Shown piece by piece: positions 22,770-33,260 of a stretch of 40,674 nt of DNA. The stretch's first letter is position 1. Each line of letters begins with the position of its first letter. Location: the NCBI GenBank assembly GCA_004335635.1, contig QAXH01001382.1, positions 8,575-49,248 on the forward strand, given 5' to 3'. The notes under the pieces were generated by a model that saw nothing but the letters and a program-made list of their open reading frames with translations, had not been told where the DNA came from and did not search any database. The translations under genes were made by a program, and so were the position numbers. The DNA is from Chloromonas sp. AAM2 (Eukaryota; Chlorophyta; Chlorophyceae; Chlamydomonadales; Chlamydomonadaceae).

Positions 22770-22997
22770 ACGCTGCAGCCAGCTAGCCCAGCATGTTGCG
22801 TCAAGCACCGGCAGGCAGCAACTAATGATTGTTACGATGAAACATCAGTTACAGTCAACCGTGGTCTTACCAATTGGTCACGTGGACCATCAAATTGATT
22901 GTGCCTTGCGCCACGTGATATCAGCCCTTGGGCAACTCTGGCAACGCTTGCACGTTTCCCCACTGACTGGGTTGCCTCTGGTTCGCCCACACTGTAG

Positions 22998-25900
22998 CGA
23001 TTATCAAGACGCCTTACGTGGCAGACGTTCAGCTGCTAGATGGCCAGGCCACCATGGACTCCGATGCCCCTGCCACAGTTCTGGCTCACTGCCCGGGCAT
23101 GGATTGTGCAGGTGCGCCCCACATACAGCTACTTCTCATATTTTAGCGCAGTATGTGCAGCACTTGCTCTCTGGCTGTCTTCCTAGAAGACCAGGGACTT
23201 TGATTGCACTGAATCAGGCTTGGTGTTGCTCACGTGACGCCCAGCAATATGAGGACAATCATGTTCCCTTCAAATAAGCACAGCATGTGTGGCGCATGTG
23301 CTCCGATGGGCTGCAGGCATCATGGTTCCTGGGTCGCGTGTGTACATGACCTCTAACATGAAGGCGGATGGCACCACATCCACAAGGACGTCTCATACTG
23401 TGCAGGTACAGTGGCAGAAGGGCTTGAGTTACAGGCCAAACAGGCAGAAACGCTGAGGTCTGCTGTCTGCACCGCCCATGCATCCATACGCGCATCAATA
23501 CACACATAGTTTTTCACCGTTGCATGTGCACGCGTTGTCATCAGTGATAGTTTCTTGTGGTTAGACACACTCAGGCATCCATTGAAGACAAGTAGATGCG
23601 TGCATTCTCTGCCACCCTTGCACGTGCATGCATCGTCATCAGCGATGATTTCTGCACTGAGACAAGTGACGCGACATTCTGCGTGATATGCATGCGTATC
23701 TGCATGTATCGTATCTCAAACGTAATTGTTCGTGGTTTCTTTCAGATGGTTGAGGACGTGCGCCATGGCACTGGGGATCCCGTGCTGGTGGGAGCCCACC
23801 CCAGGTGTGTGACAGCACCCACATGCATCACGTGAAGCGCGGAATGACATCATCCCCACACGAGTGTTGGATAGTCACTGCCTTGTTCTGCCTTGTGCTG
23901 CTGTGGTTTGCTGGGCCTTGGTTGCTGCAGTCCAATGAGCAGAGTACAGTATCTTGCTATAGGCAGTAAACGATTTTTCATTGTTTTGTGGTGGTGCAGT
24001 TTGGCTGAGAAGCTTACCAAGGAGGCCGCCACGCGTGGCCTGTTGGCAGGGCTGCTGGGCGAGCATGTAAACCTGGAGACGCAGAAGACCTTTGGCGCCA
24101 CACGGGTCGACTTTGTGCTACACCACGAGGATGGTGAGCCCGGGACATGGGGTGCACAAGCATGAGCTTGATAGGCAGGGCCATTCACACGCGGTCAGCG
24201 AGGGGTGTGCCATCATCCAAGGCGCAAATACTGGTAAATGGTAATTGTTCAGGCTACAACGCAGCACAGCAGGGTTTCTCTTCTTTTTGCGGCGGCTGCC
24301 CTGCCATGCTGCTTCTGAACTTGGGACGCTCTATGGCCTGGTTTTTAGCTACAGTTTCCTTGGATGCGCTTTACCCGTGCCACCAGTGTTGCTTGAACGT
24401 GCCGACCCGTGTCCTCGGTGTTTGCAGGTTCACGGACTCTGCTTGAGGTGAAGAATGCGATTTGCGCGGATTTTCTTGAAGGGGTCGTACCCGCAGATCG
24501 GCACAAGGTGTGTCTGAGGTTGTGCAAACCTCTGGGTAGACTTTGTGTTTGTCTTTAGCCGAGTGTGCCGAGGATGCCACCCATGGCTGGTGTGCCAGTC
24601 AGTAAGTACAGGCACAGTCAGCTTTCTTGTTGGCGCTGGTAGCGACGATTCGTCTAGTGTTAGGGCAGCAGATGTGTTGAAAAAGCATTTGTCAGATGCG
24701 TGCATGGAATGCGCATCAATTGTTACACCCTGAGGTGTTCGCTCATCTCAGGATCAATCAACGTCACCTCACCTTCACCCACAATGTCACCTCCGTGCAG
24801 AAATGTATTCGCACGTCATCAGCGCCCCTGGACGGCACCCCTTGGGCGCCCACCGCCTTGTTTCCTGTTGGCAAGTCCGGTCAAAAGCCGGGCATCAAGG
24901 TGCGCAACCATAGCCTAGCATCTGGCATAGTCAAATTTTCTTCAGCAACATAATTGGTCTCTATTCGAGATATCACACCGTCCCATTACACTGTCCTATC
25001 CTATCCTAATGCATTTGCAAATGCCAAACAGTGCCAAATCTCATTTCACCCGTCCAAATCGCTCGCTTGATGTCCGAAGACAGCTGGCACCGACCTTGCT
25101 AGCGCTTGACGCGTGCCACGAGCTTTTTCCTGCAGGTGGTTTCCGATCGCGCGATTAAACACGTCCACGAGCTTACGCAGCTCCAGCTGCAGCTAGGCGG
25201 CGACGGCCCGGTCACGCGGTGCGCGGTGCTCTTCGTAGTCAACCGCTCCGACTGCCAGTTCTTTCGTCCATGCGACGAGTCAGATCTGCTGTTCGCAAAC
25301 GTGGTCAAACATGCGCATGAACAAGGTGAGCTTTGTTCTGGGAGATGCAAGGCCAACGCGTCTGAGCTCCGTCATGGAAACCCTAGTCTCGTCGACAAGC
25401 TGACAAGCTGACAAGCTGAGCAACACACGTCACTCAATTAGTTGTGTGATCGTCTGTCCTTGACCTTTTCCCGCGCTGCCGCTTTTGTGTGTTGCAGGCG
25501 TCAAGGTGTTGGCGCATGACGTGACCATGAGTGCGGCCAATGGGGACGTGTACTGGGGCAAGCCCCTGCCAGTGGTGTTCAGGGAGTGCGTGACAGGAGT
25601 GATCGACATGGAGCACCTTGAGAAGGTGGGTAGCTCATGGTCGGCACTGCTCTGCCTTGGACTGCTCACACTCACGCTCCCGCACTGCTCATACTCACGC
25701 TCCCGCACTGCTCACACTGCACAACATGCCAGTTGTAGTATTGGTTTGGGACATGTGTCGCCTTGCAATCCCTGGTTGTTGACCTTCTTACTCCCAGGTC
25801 CTTCACTTCAACCAGACTGACCCGAGCAAGAAGTGGAAGAAGCTCAAGGCTGACAAGGCCAGGGCTCTGGAAGCATCCCAGCAAGAGCAGGAGCAGGAAG

Positions 25901-26049
25901 AGGAAGAGCAGCTGCCCACTCCAGCCAAGGCTACCCCTAAGGGCAAGGGAAAGCAGATCAAAGCAAAGCAGACAAAGAGGAGGAAGAAACAGGAGAGCAC
26001 CGAGGAAGAAGAGAGCAGCCCCACCACCACAAGTGATGAGAGCGGTTGA
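22998..26049 (+). CDS. sfsA: SfsA, sugar fermentation stimulation protein/nuclease homologue (5' end unresolved)
   Basis: PD-(D/E)XK-type nucleic-acid-binding protein. Exons: 22998?-23111, 23317-23405, 23746-23804, 24000-24133, 24428-24507, 24801-24899, 25136-25325, 25498-25625, 25798-26049; all phases agree, about 380 residues visible. Motifs in bacterial SfsA order: TPYVADVQLLDG, LAHCPGMDCAG (for HCPNTGSM), MVPGSRVYMTS, LAEKLTKEA, FGATRVDFVL and LLEVKN (the catalytic Asp and Glu-x-Lys), ISDRA-type VVSDRAIKHVHEL, RCAVLFVVNR, GVKVLAHDV, and KPLPVVF. The exon 24801-24899 matches an extra segment between EVK and SDRA. After the SfsA domain comes a ~75-residue tail rich in Lys and Glu with KGKGKQIKAK and KRRKK, absent from the ~230-residue bacterial proteins and possibly nuclear-targeting. 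The acceptor at 22997 (TAG) and the missing first exon are the weak points. Confidence 0.85.
25397..25419 (+). repeat. 8-bp x3 tandem repeat
   Basis: Three GACAAGCT units in an SfsA intron, about 70 bp after the donor at 25326. Confidence 0.85.
25658..25720 (+). repeat. 23-bp tandem repeat in SfsA intron
   Basis: About 2.6 copies of a unit beginning ACTGCTCACACTCACGCTCC, 30-95 bp after the donor at 25626. Confidence 0.85.
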
Positions 26050-26110
26050 TTTCTGACTTTTTGAATTTCTACAGAGCAGGGGCTGGGTCACACAGCCAAG
26101 GTTAGCAAGC

Positions 26111-26142
26111 CAAAAAAAAGAAGTTTGCCAGTTCTGGGACAG
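26111..26142 (+). mobile_element. Single terminal repeat of the MITE family
   Basis: CAAAAAAAAGAAGTTTGCC then AGTTCTGGGACAGTTT, with internal sequence following on the right. No inverted partner within several hundred bases, so truncated or solo. Confidence 0.55.
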
Positions 26143-27336
26143 TTTCCAGAGACGCCACTGGAGCCAGTGTGGTGCCATATCATCCAGGCTCTTGTCGTAG
26201 GTGCCGAATGCAAACTTATGATTGCTGACTGCCCCCTCCATGGATGACACGTCAGCATGAGTGAAAGGCAAATGCTTGGCATGCCATGCCCTTTGTATTG
26301 CAATGGCCGCCTCTGCCAAATTGGCCCCCACAGGCCAGTGAAACTCGCTACAGAGTCATGCCACTGGTTGAATTTTTTTGTTCTGGTTACAACACTTGTT
26401 ACGCCAACTTACAGAGCCAGACCTCAGTGCACATGACAACTGCACACATGACGCAGGGTGGCGCAGGTCCTAAGGCGGACTCACACAGCATGTATCAATG
26501 AAGTGCCCACTCCACCCACAGGAACACATCAGCGTGCCAGCCTCAAGGCCCACCCTCCTGGTCATTGCAGGAAGTCTGTTTTGCTCTTTCATTGATTGCG
26601 TTTATTGAATCAATTCATGTATTTGTATGTGTACGATTTCAATACCAAACAACGCAGCTGCTCTCTGCCAAGATATCACAACAGCATTGTCAAGAAACCC
26701 CATCCCTCAGTCGTGTCGTGCCAACGCAGCTGTTTTTTGCAAAGGCATCACACCCGCATGCCAGGGAACCCGGGCCCTCAGGCAACAGTCACAGCGGGTG
26801 CAGCGCTTGAACATGATCAGGATGCTCTCTTGACTGGGTACGAAGAAGCCTGTCACCTGATCTCTGCTTTTGCAAGTGCTCTGCTTTTGCAAGTGGAAGC
26901 TTTTGCAAGTGGTTCATTGTGGATTTATGGTGGCTGGTCCCTGCCAGCGGCACAACCAAGCCATGCATTTTGTACAGATTTCTATCGAGCATATGTAGAT
27001 TGTACAATATGAAGTGTGGTATAGGCTCTGGCCAGAGACAGAAGTCAGAGGTCTGTGTGCGTCTGTCTTCCTCATTTATGATCGAGTTATTGTCTGTTCT
27101 GCGTTGATTTATTGCGTCTTGCGTACTCGCCGCCTTTGTATCGGGGCACATTCATGGCAGGTCTGCGGATCAAACTCAAGGAGTGTTGGAGAGTCATGCA
27201 GGTCTTAATGATCTGCACGGTATTCAATTACTCATTCCCATGCTGTTTCTTTGTCTACCTTGAGATGCAGAGGGTTTTGTAGTGCTGACATCAGTGCCAT
27301 GCTGTTATGCCAACCTGCATAGACGTGATGCCATTG

Positions 27337-27492
27337 TAGCAAAAAAAAGAAGTTTGCCAGTTCTGGGACATGCTGTTGTGCGTGGACACGAAAGAAATCG
27401 ATCGCCTCAATCTCATGTGTGCTCAGTAAGTTGTCATCGCTATCCGTACATGTCACGGAGACTGACAATACTGGCAAACGTTTTTTTTGCTA
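27337..27492. mobile_element. MITE-like element, 156 bp
   Basis: Outer ends TAGCAAAAAAAA and TTTTTTTTGCTA are exact inverses. The next ~20 bp inside (GAAGTTTGCCAGTTCTGGGA versus its degenerate inverse ending ATACTGGCAAACG) continue the inverted repeat. No coding capacity. Confidence 0.7.
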
Positions 27493-27854
27493 AAACGTCA
27501 TCACGTCTCTGTATTTGCCGCACCAGCTTTTGTCTTTCGTACATAGTTCCAGAACTGGCGCAAAACTGGCTACCGGTCTGACTCAACTGCTGTCTTGCGA
27601 GCCATTAAATTGGTCCTAGTCAGTAATTTTCAAGGCAGCACTGCTGATTTACTCACGAAGCTGATGCGTTGTTACAATAGACCAGGCTTGTTATAAGCAA
27701 TCAAGCAAGCCGGGCACCTGAGCGGCAAGCCGTTGTAAACTCAACAGTTGCTAGCAACTTGTTGACAACGTGGTCAGAATGAAATCCCACCTTGACTTGT
27801 ACAGCCAAAAATGAATACCAGCATCACCTTTTAAGAACACGATGATGTGCTCAT

Positions 27855-27960
27855 GGCAAAAACAAGAAGTTGGCCAGTTCTGGGACACACGACGGTTGCT
27901 GGCGGTTATACAGGCCTGTTCACACAAACTGTCCCAGAACTGGCAAACTTCTTTCTTTTG
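27855..27960. mobile_element. MITE-like element, about 106 bp
   Basis: Ends GGCAAAAACAAGAAGTTGGC...CAGTTCTGGGACA and the inverse TGTCCCAGAACTGGCAAACT...TTCTTTTGG. Nearly all of it is inverted repeat, with a ~40-bp loop. Confidence 0.7.
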
Positions 27961-28150
27961 GATCCAACATCCACATGTAACTAACCCACACGTAAACTCA
28001 AACCACACAGTTTGGGTTTGCTGCGCATGGCACTGACAGCCATGCACTCATGTATTCAATGGCAGGGACAGCGAGCACTGATACAATTGATCCTGACTCG
28101 TGTAATGAGTTTTCCTCACGCAGCATTGAAAGCTTAATCCAAAGCCAACA

Positions 28151-28155
28151 TTACA
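28151..28155 (-). terminator. Candidate TGTAA polyadenylation signal for uL14m
   Basis: TGTAA on the minus strand about 225 bp after the uL14m stop; positional guess based on the chlorophyte signal. Confidence 0.25.
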
Positions 28156-28377
28156 AGTCCAGGGCAAGTGCTCGTTCAAGGGGCATCCAGACCCGGACAA
28201 TGCCGACAAGGAGGAGCCCTTGCCACATATAACGTTTCCATCTTATAGCATGAACATGCAGACATCAGCTGCAACTCTACGACCTTGCAAGGTTGAGGCT
28301 TAACAGCCCTGTAAGGCTGTCTTATAATCGGTCCATCATGGGTAATCTAGCATTCTTTGCCATGTTCATGTGGGCGC

Positions 28378-29130
28378 CTAAAAGAACCTGTTCCCCAGCA
28401 TACTGAGGCGCTTCCAGCGTGGCTTGGCAAACTCGTAAGGAAGCATGCTGCGCACACGGCTGCCTATTGGTGTGCCTTTCTCTGTCAAGAGCACGCAAGC
28501 ATTGCGAAGGTACTGCATGTGACTGCCGTTTTTCCGGTGCACTGGAAACTTCTGCTCCACGATGACGGCTTTCTTCATAGTACCCCTGCTCACTTTCTCG
28601 CCTTTGGTTTCCTTCAAAGTGACTTTGACAACGTTGCCTACTGAGGCATACTGCCCTATGTGCCCGTACATGCCAATCACCTGCATGGCACATGCACCAT
28701 GTGCCTGTGACTGCTTGCAAGCATGATGGTGCTGGATCGCATGAGTGTTGTGATCAGAGGCAGTGCATGGGTTGAGTGTACGCTGGGTAGTGGCCCACAT
28801 ATGTTGCCGCGGCCGGCAGCGTTGATGAATGGTTAGCTGCTTGCCGGGCATGTACGCACTGGCCTGATGTCTGATGGCTTGACTGCAAGTCACAGGTTTT
28901 GATTTGCGTGGGATGACGAGCCAGCGCAATACCATGCATGCTGCCGCAGACCTCAGCTCCTTTGTCGCTTTTGCTTCAGTCGGCTAGGCCAATGTAACAT
29001 GCATGTTGCTTGCTCTTGCTTCATGTGTAGAGTTTGCTCACCTGGGCCAGCTTGCCACCACTGTTGTCCACCACCCGGAGGAAGGCCCCCTTCGGAATCA
29101 TCAGTCCAGTTGGACTTGCGGCCTGCTTGC
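28378..29130 (-). CDS. Mitochondrial large-subunit ribosomal protein uL14 (5' end unresolved)
   Basis: Structural protein of the mitoribosome large subunit. Two exons are clear: 29130-29042 (LMIPKGAFLRVVDNSGGKLA, then Q) and 28680-28378 (VIGMYGHIGQYASVGNVVKV, ending LSMLGNRFF and TAG). The VDNSGGKL block and the GxVV(K)V...K(G)...VSRG..KAVIV pattern are uL14 signatures; G-T-P-I-G-S-R-V matches the conserved G-x-P-x-G-T-R-V. About 130 residues, normal for the family. The sequence differs from plastid and cytosolic uL14, which is why mitochondrial is preferred. The acceptor before 29130 (TTTTTTGCAG) is strong and enters at phase 1, so at least one upstream exon coding a presequence exists. MATARRSLR at 29349-29323 is a candidate, but its only donor does not fit the phase without another small exon. 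Confidence 0.85.
28823..28968 (+). repeat. Dispersed repeat, copy 2 (pair with 22621-22769)
   Basis: Lies in the uL14m intron. Blocks at 28823 and 28937 match 22621 and 22738 with few changes; the middle differs. Confidence 0.6.
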
Positions 29131-29349
29131 CTGCAAAAAATCTTGGTGGATCTCTAGCATTGATCTACGGCTACACAGGAAGAGAATCCCAAACAAGCAT
29201 GAGGCGGGCAGTCCAGATGTAATGCTCCCGGCACCGTGCACGTGCCAACGGTCCAACGAGGATTCGCTTGCTACTGCCGGCGATCGCGATTATCTGGGTT
29301 AAGAGTGGGCTGACGAGGCTACCCGCAGGCTGCGCCGTGCAGTCGCCAT

Positions 29350-29445
29350 CACAGCCCTGGCTCAGCTCAATTCGGGACTCAGCTCAACCGGGGGATTGCC
29401 ACTGGCGCAGCTAAGCCTTTTTGTGGAGCCTACCTCGGCCAACCC
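29350..29445. promoter_or_regulatory. Candidate bidirectional promoter between uL14m and Mpv17 homologue
   Basis: Fewer than 320 bp separate the first certain uL14m exon (29130, minus) from the Mpv17 start (29446, plus), and only ~96 bp if uL14m starts at 29349. No TATA box is evident. Confidence 0.35.
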
Positions 29446-30758
29446 ATGGCTGGGTCGGTGTCCTCATCTATACTAAACCTAGCGTGGAAAAACTACCTGA
29501 CCAACCTCCAGCAGCGTCCGTTGCGCACCAAGTCAATCACCAGCGCCATTATCTCCGGCCTCTCTGACATCATTGCGCAGCGCATCATTAAGGGCACTTG
29601 GAACTACGACCACAACTGGAAGCGGACCCTGGCCTTGGCCTTGTACGGATTTCTTTGGAATGGTCCCAGTGCACATTTCTGGCAGAAATTCATGGAGCAG
29701 GCCTTCAAGGGCAAAAGTGACATCGCAACTGTGTTGAAGAAGGTACAGCATGCGAGCATGCGCATTCAACAATACCAGGACGCATTCATGCATCAGGTCA
29801 TGCATCCATGCGCACATACCAGTGCCTGCATACACTGACAGATATTGCATCAGCAACGTTCAAAAGCGCTTGGCCTTGAGTGCATGGATGCATAACCACA
29901 GCTTTGTCACTGGCATGCAAGAGTTGAACGTGTTCTAGCCTGACCACTCGCACGTAGCTCAACTCAGCTCTGCCGGGTCCTTCTTCTATTCAGGTGTTGC
30001 TCGACCAGAGCTCGTATGGCCCTGTGTGCAACATCATGTTCATGGCCTTTGCCACAGTGGTGCTTGAGGGCCGAAGCTGGCAGGTTTTCAACAGCAAGGT
30101 GCGCACAAGAGCTGTTTAAGCTACCACAATCGTGACATTGTGTAGTTCAAGCTAACAGGAGCGGCCAGCGTCCTTTCTATCTGTACCAACTGTGCACATG
30201 GGCTTTCATGGAATGGCAGCAGCTGGCATCTTGAGCAGAACAGTCGTGTACCGGCCAACACATCTTGCCATGTTTGTTGGCGGGAACTGTTTTGGGACTG
30301 ATGATGCACAGTCCGACCCTCGCGTTGAGAGTGATCGCTGCGAGTGAGTGTCGTTTTACATCTGTCTGTCCCACAACTGGAACAGAATATGATCAAGCAT
30401 CCGTTGCATTGCAAGGGACTGCTTGCGCCAGTTCAAACCAAAGTCAAACTGCATGTGAGGGGTCTGAGAGATTCTTGTTATCATTACCATGCAGGTGCGG
30501 CGTGACTATCCATTGGTGCAGCTTAATGGTTGGAAGGTGTGGCCGCTGGCCGCTCTCATCAACTACAAGTTTGTGCCTCTCCAGTTTCGGGTGCTGTTCA
30601 TCAACTGCGTAGCCTTGTGCTGGTCCATTTTCCTGCTCCTGAGAGCCCGCAAGCTCGCTATAGCATCGCAACCGTTGAAGGCAGCGGCCTCCCCACCTCC
30701 TACGCCTGTGCCAGAGGACAGGCCCCAGCCGGACAGACCCTTTCAAAAATCCAAGTGA
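29446..30758 (+). CDS. Mpv17/PMP22-family membrane protein
   Basis: Small four-helix membrane protein of mitochondrial or peroxisomal inner membranes; family members affect mitochondrial DNA maintenance or act as channels. Three exons, 29446-29742, 29994-30098, 30495-30758, in phase 0; 221 residues, close to the usual 180-220. Family features in order: W-x-x-Y-L and RPLRTKSITSA at the N terminus, SGLSDIIAQ, the loop GFLWNGPSAHFWQ (for GPxxHxWY), VLLDQSSYGPV (the conserved DQ...P), and the C-terminal signature WKVWPLAALINYKFVPLQFR followed by a final helix. The last ~30 residues are a Pro/Ala-rich tail ending in SK. ATG at 29446 is the first in frame and puts the family N terminus in the expected place. 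The exact organelle cannot be read from the sequence. Confidence 0.92.
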
Positions 30759-31954
30759 TGATGAGCTTGGCGTAGCAAACAAATGGTCAGGCGTCCGACC
30801 TGGGAATGCAATGCGATGCAATGCAGTCATTTCTTGAAATGGGTCATTTGCACATAACCCATCTGTGGAATGGATCATCTGCGCATGTCTAAGGCAGGTG
30901 GCTATCACGCCATGCAGGTGGCTATTATGCCATGCAGGTGGGCACATGCCATGCAACCCTACTACGCAACTGAACCATGACTGGTAACAGCTTTGAGGTC
31001 GGCGTCAAACAAGATGCACACACTGCCGAACTCAACAAAACCCCTCATGCCAACTGCCACTGGTGCCCTTGGCATGTGTCGTTGTTTGGTTTTGCATTCG
31101 CTTTTGAATTGCTGGAGGTGGCATCCTTCAACAGCTGTGTGGCTGGCCACCTTGGCCCTTGCTAATCTATGGGCATAGGGGACAGCAGTGGCGTTTGTGC
31201 ACTGGCGTTTGTGCAATGATCAGGCGATTGCCAGTCGTTCATAGCACGGCTTGTGTATGGTGTGCAGGTCGCAAGCAAAGGCGCCTAGCTCGCATGTTGT
31301 CTTAGCGGCTGGTTGTGTACATGCCGTTCTCATAGCTTCTGCTTGAAGGCTCTAGAGTAGTTTATTGTACGGGTTAAAGACTTTCCAGCAGCCCACGTGT
31401 TTAGATTGAGCACTCCATGTAGGCTCGAGGTCAACAGAGTGTCACACATTTGCGTATCCGTCAGCCAAGACTCAGGTCAACAAAACTGTGCCTGGCATTG
31501 TTCCGCACATGCAATCGGCTGTTATAGTACTGCGTTTCTTTCATTTCGGTGTCTTTTGTTCGGCTAAAGAAATCAGTCCTACAGATTAACTTTAAAATTG
31601 ACCTTTGGGCCCATGCAAACTCATCCCTTCAGCCTAGGGAGTTTGCATAGGCTGCGTCTAGATGAATTTCAGTATGCTGGTACCAAGCAGGATTTGAGCA
31701 ATCCCAGCTGTCGTCACTTGATGCTGCTCGTCTAGCCGTTGTAATGATAACACAGGCATAATCGCCTACATTAGCGAGTGAGACAGTTCGGTTGGTTCGT
31801 TTCGATGTTGGACAGACAACGAGTGACTGAGGCTTCCAGGCTTCCATCCAGGCTTCACCCCCGATCTTTTCACAGACTTGCAGAGTCAAGTCAGAACCCG
31901 CAAGGCCACGTTTGCTTACAGTCTAGGTGATCTTACAGGGTACTTCGGTGATTA
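30759..31954. other. Intergenic region after Mpv17 homologue
   Basis: Holds a 20-bp x3 tandem repeat (30894-30952) and a short duplication of GGCGTTTGTGCA at 31189-31215. No gene recognised. 31560-31950 may be the outer part of the adjacent retroelement, but no LTR pair was found. Confidence 0.4.
30894..30952 (+). repeat. 20-bp x3 tandem repeat
   Basis: Units GCAGGTGGCTATCACGCCAT, GCAGGTGGCTATTATGCCAT and a 19-bp third copy. Confidence 0.9.
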
Positions 31955-33260
31955 AGGGCCGTTTCGGATCCACGTGAAGAGCGGTGAACCCGTTTATGAG
32001 AAACAGCGTCCCCTGTCAGTGGCTGAGCGTGCCATTCAAGATGAGAAATGTCCCCTCTTCTCGTGTCCTAGCTCCCCACCTTGTAATCACTTACAGTGAA
32101 GAAATGTGAAGAATTGCTAGCAGCGTTTATTGCCAAGAGCCCCTCCATCCTGTTTGCTGCTAATCCAACCTGCCCAGGCAAGAAAGAAAGAAAGACTGAG
32201 AGGCGGTTTGCAGTAGATTACCGTCAGCTTAATGCTCAGACCGTTATGGAACAGACAACGTTACCGTTACCGGAGGATATCTTTGCAGAAGTCGGTTCTT
32301 TTCAAAATAGATCTTAGATCAGGATTTCATCAGATTCACATAGCCCCAGAGGACCAGCATAAGACGGCCTTCTGGTGGAAAGGGACGACGTACAACTACA
32401 AGTTTATGCCGTTCGGTGTCACTCTCGGTCCATGCAGGTTTAGCAGCATATTACTGCACCACATAGAGGCCGCAGGCTTGCAACCCTGCTGTAGGGCCTT
32501 CGTTGATGACTGCCTAATTTTCTCACGTACCGCATGTAGCTGCAGTGTTGGACATGTTGGCTGGTGTTGGCTTGAAAGCTCACCCCGACAAGTCAATCGT
32601 CGGTAGTGAGAAAATCGAGTTCTTGAGGCATATGATTTCATCTTTTGGCATGTAACCTACGGCCGCCAAGGTAGCAGCCATAGAAGCCTTGCCTGAGCCT
32701 AGGAATGTGTCTGAGTTGCGATCGTTTTTAGGACTATGCAATTACTATAGGTGTTATACAGAACGGTTTTCTACCCTAGCTGCCGACCTGTACACCTTCC
32801 AGATGAAGGCTGCTACATGGTCATGGGATGTCCCCAGCAACAGTCCTTTGAGGATTTGAAGCGGGAACTCATCACACCAGGCAAGGCTTTGAAAAGGGTA
32901 GACCCAAGCCGCCCCCTGATCATGCACACGGACTGGTCGTGTAAAGGCATGGGGGCCGTGTTGGGACAGAAGGGAGAGGATGGCCACGAGTACATGTGTG
33001 CCTGCATCTCACGGTCTCTGAACGAACATGAGCGGCATTACTCTCCCTATCAAGGCGAGATGCTTGTGGTAGTTGAGGCCCTTAAAACCTTCCGCCCCTA
33101 TTTACATGGTATGCCTTCTTCCTTGTTCACAGACCATGCGCCCTTGCAGTGTTTGATGATCTGTAGAACATTAACCATGGCCAGTATGCACGGTGGGCCT
33201 TGTCCTTACAGGAATATGATATGAAGGTGTACCAAAGGCAAGGATGAGAGGGAAAAACTC
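31955..33260 (+). pseudogene. Decayed Ty3/Gypsy retrotransposon pol fragment (RT and RNase H)
   Basis: A broken copy of an LTR-retrotransposon polymerase. The order is that of Ty3/Gypsy: RFAVDYRQLNAQT (RT motif 1-2, from ~32205), then after a frame change FKIDLRSGFHQI (~32305), YNYKFMPFGVT, the active site AFVDDCLIF (~32500), a gap and frame change, EKIEFLRHMIS, LRSFLGLCNYYR (the RT thumb/connection), then RNase H with IMHTDWSCKGMGAVL, RHYSPYQGEML and FTDHAPLQCL. At least three frame changes plus in-frame stops (one right after SSFGM near 32655) show it is dead. Gag, protease and integrase are not visible and no LTRs were recognised. It matters mainly as evidence of past retrotransposition between two host genes. 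Confidence 0.88.

Larger units (their letters stand above)
22083..22997. other. Region upstream of the visible SfsA exons
   Basis: Should contain the SfsA promoter and first exon, which I could not place. Includes a partial B-box-like repeat at 22540-22580 and a dispersed repeat at 22621-22769. A long frame at 22627-23277 overlaps a real SfsA exon in another frame and is treated as chance. Confidence 0.4.
26050..28377. other. Convergent intergenic region rich in inverted-repeat elements
   Basis: Between the 3' ends of SfsA (plus) and uL14m (minus). Contains one unpaired element end (26111-26142), two paired elements (27337-27492 and 27855-27960), and a triple CTTTTGCAAGTG word at 26865-26912. 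No gene recognised. Confidence 0.5.

Noticed and set aside
22627..23277. 216-codon plus-strand frame upstream of SfsA
   Set aside because: Its second half overlaps the SfsA exon coding TPYVADVQLLDG in a different frame, and its first half overlaps a dispersed repeat.
29323..29349. MATARRSLR as the uL14m first exon
   Set aside because: Attractive presequence, but the donor after it leaves phase 0 while the next certain exon needs phase 1; kept only as a candidate.
31955..33260. Active retrotransposon
   Set aside because: Several frame changes and in-frame stops, no integrase and no recognisable LTR pair.
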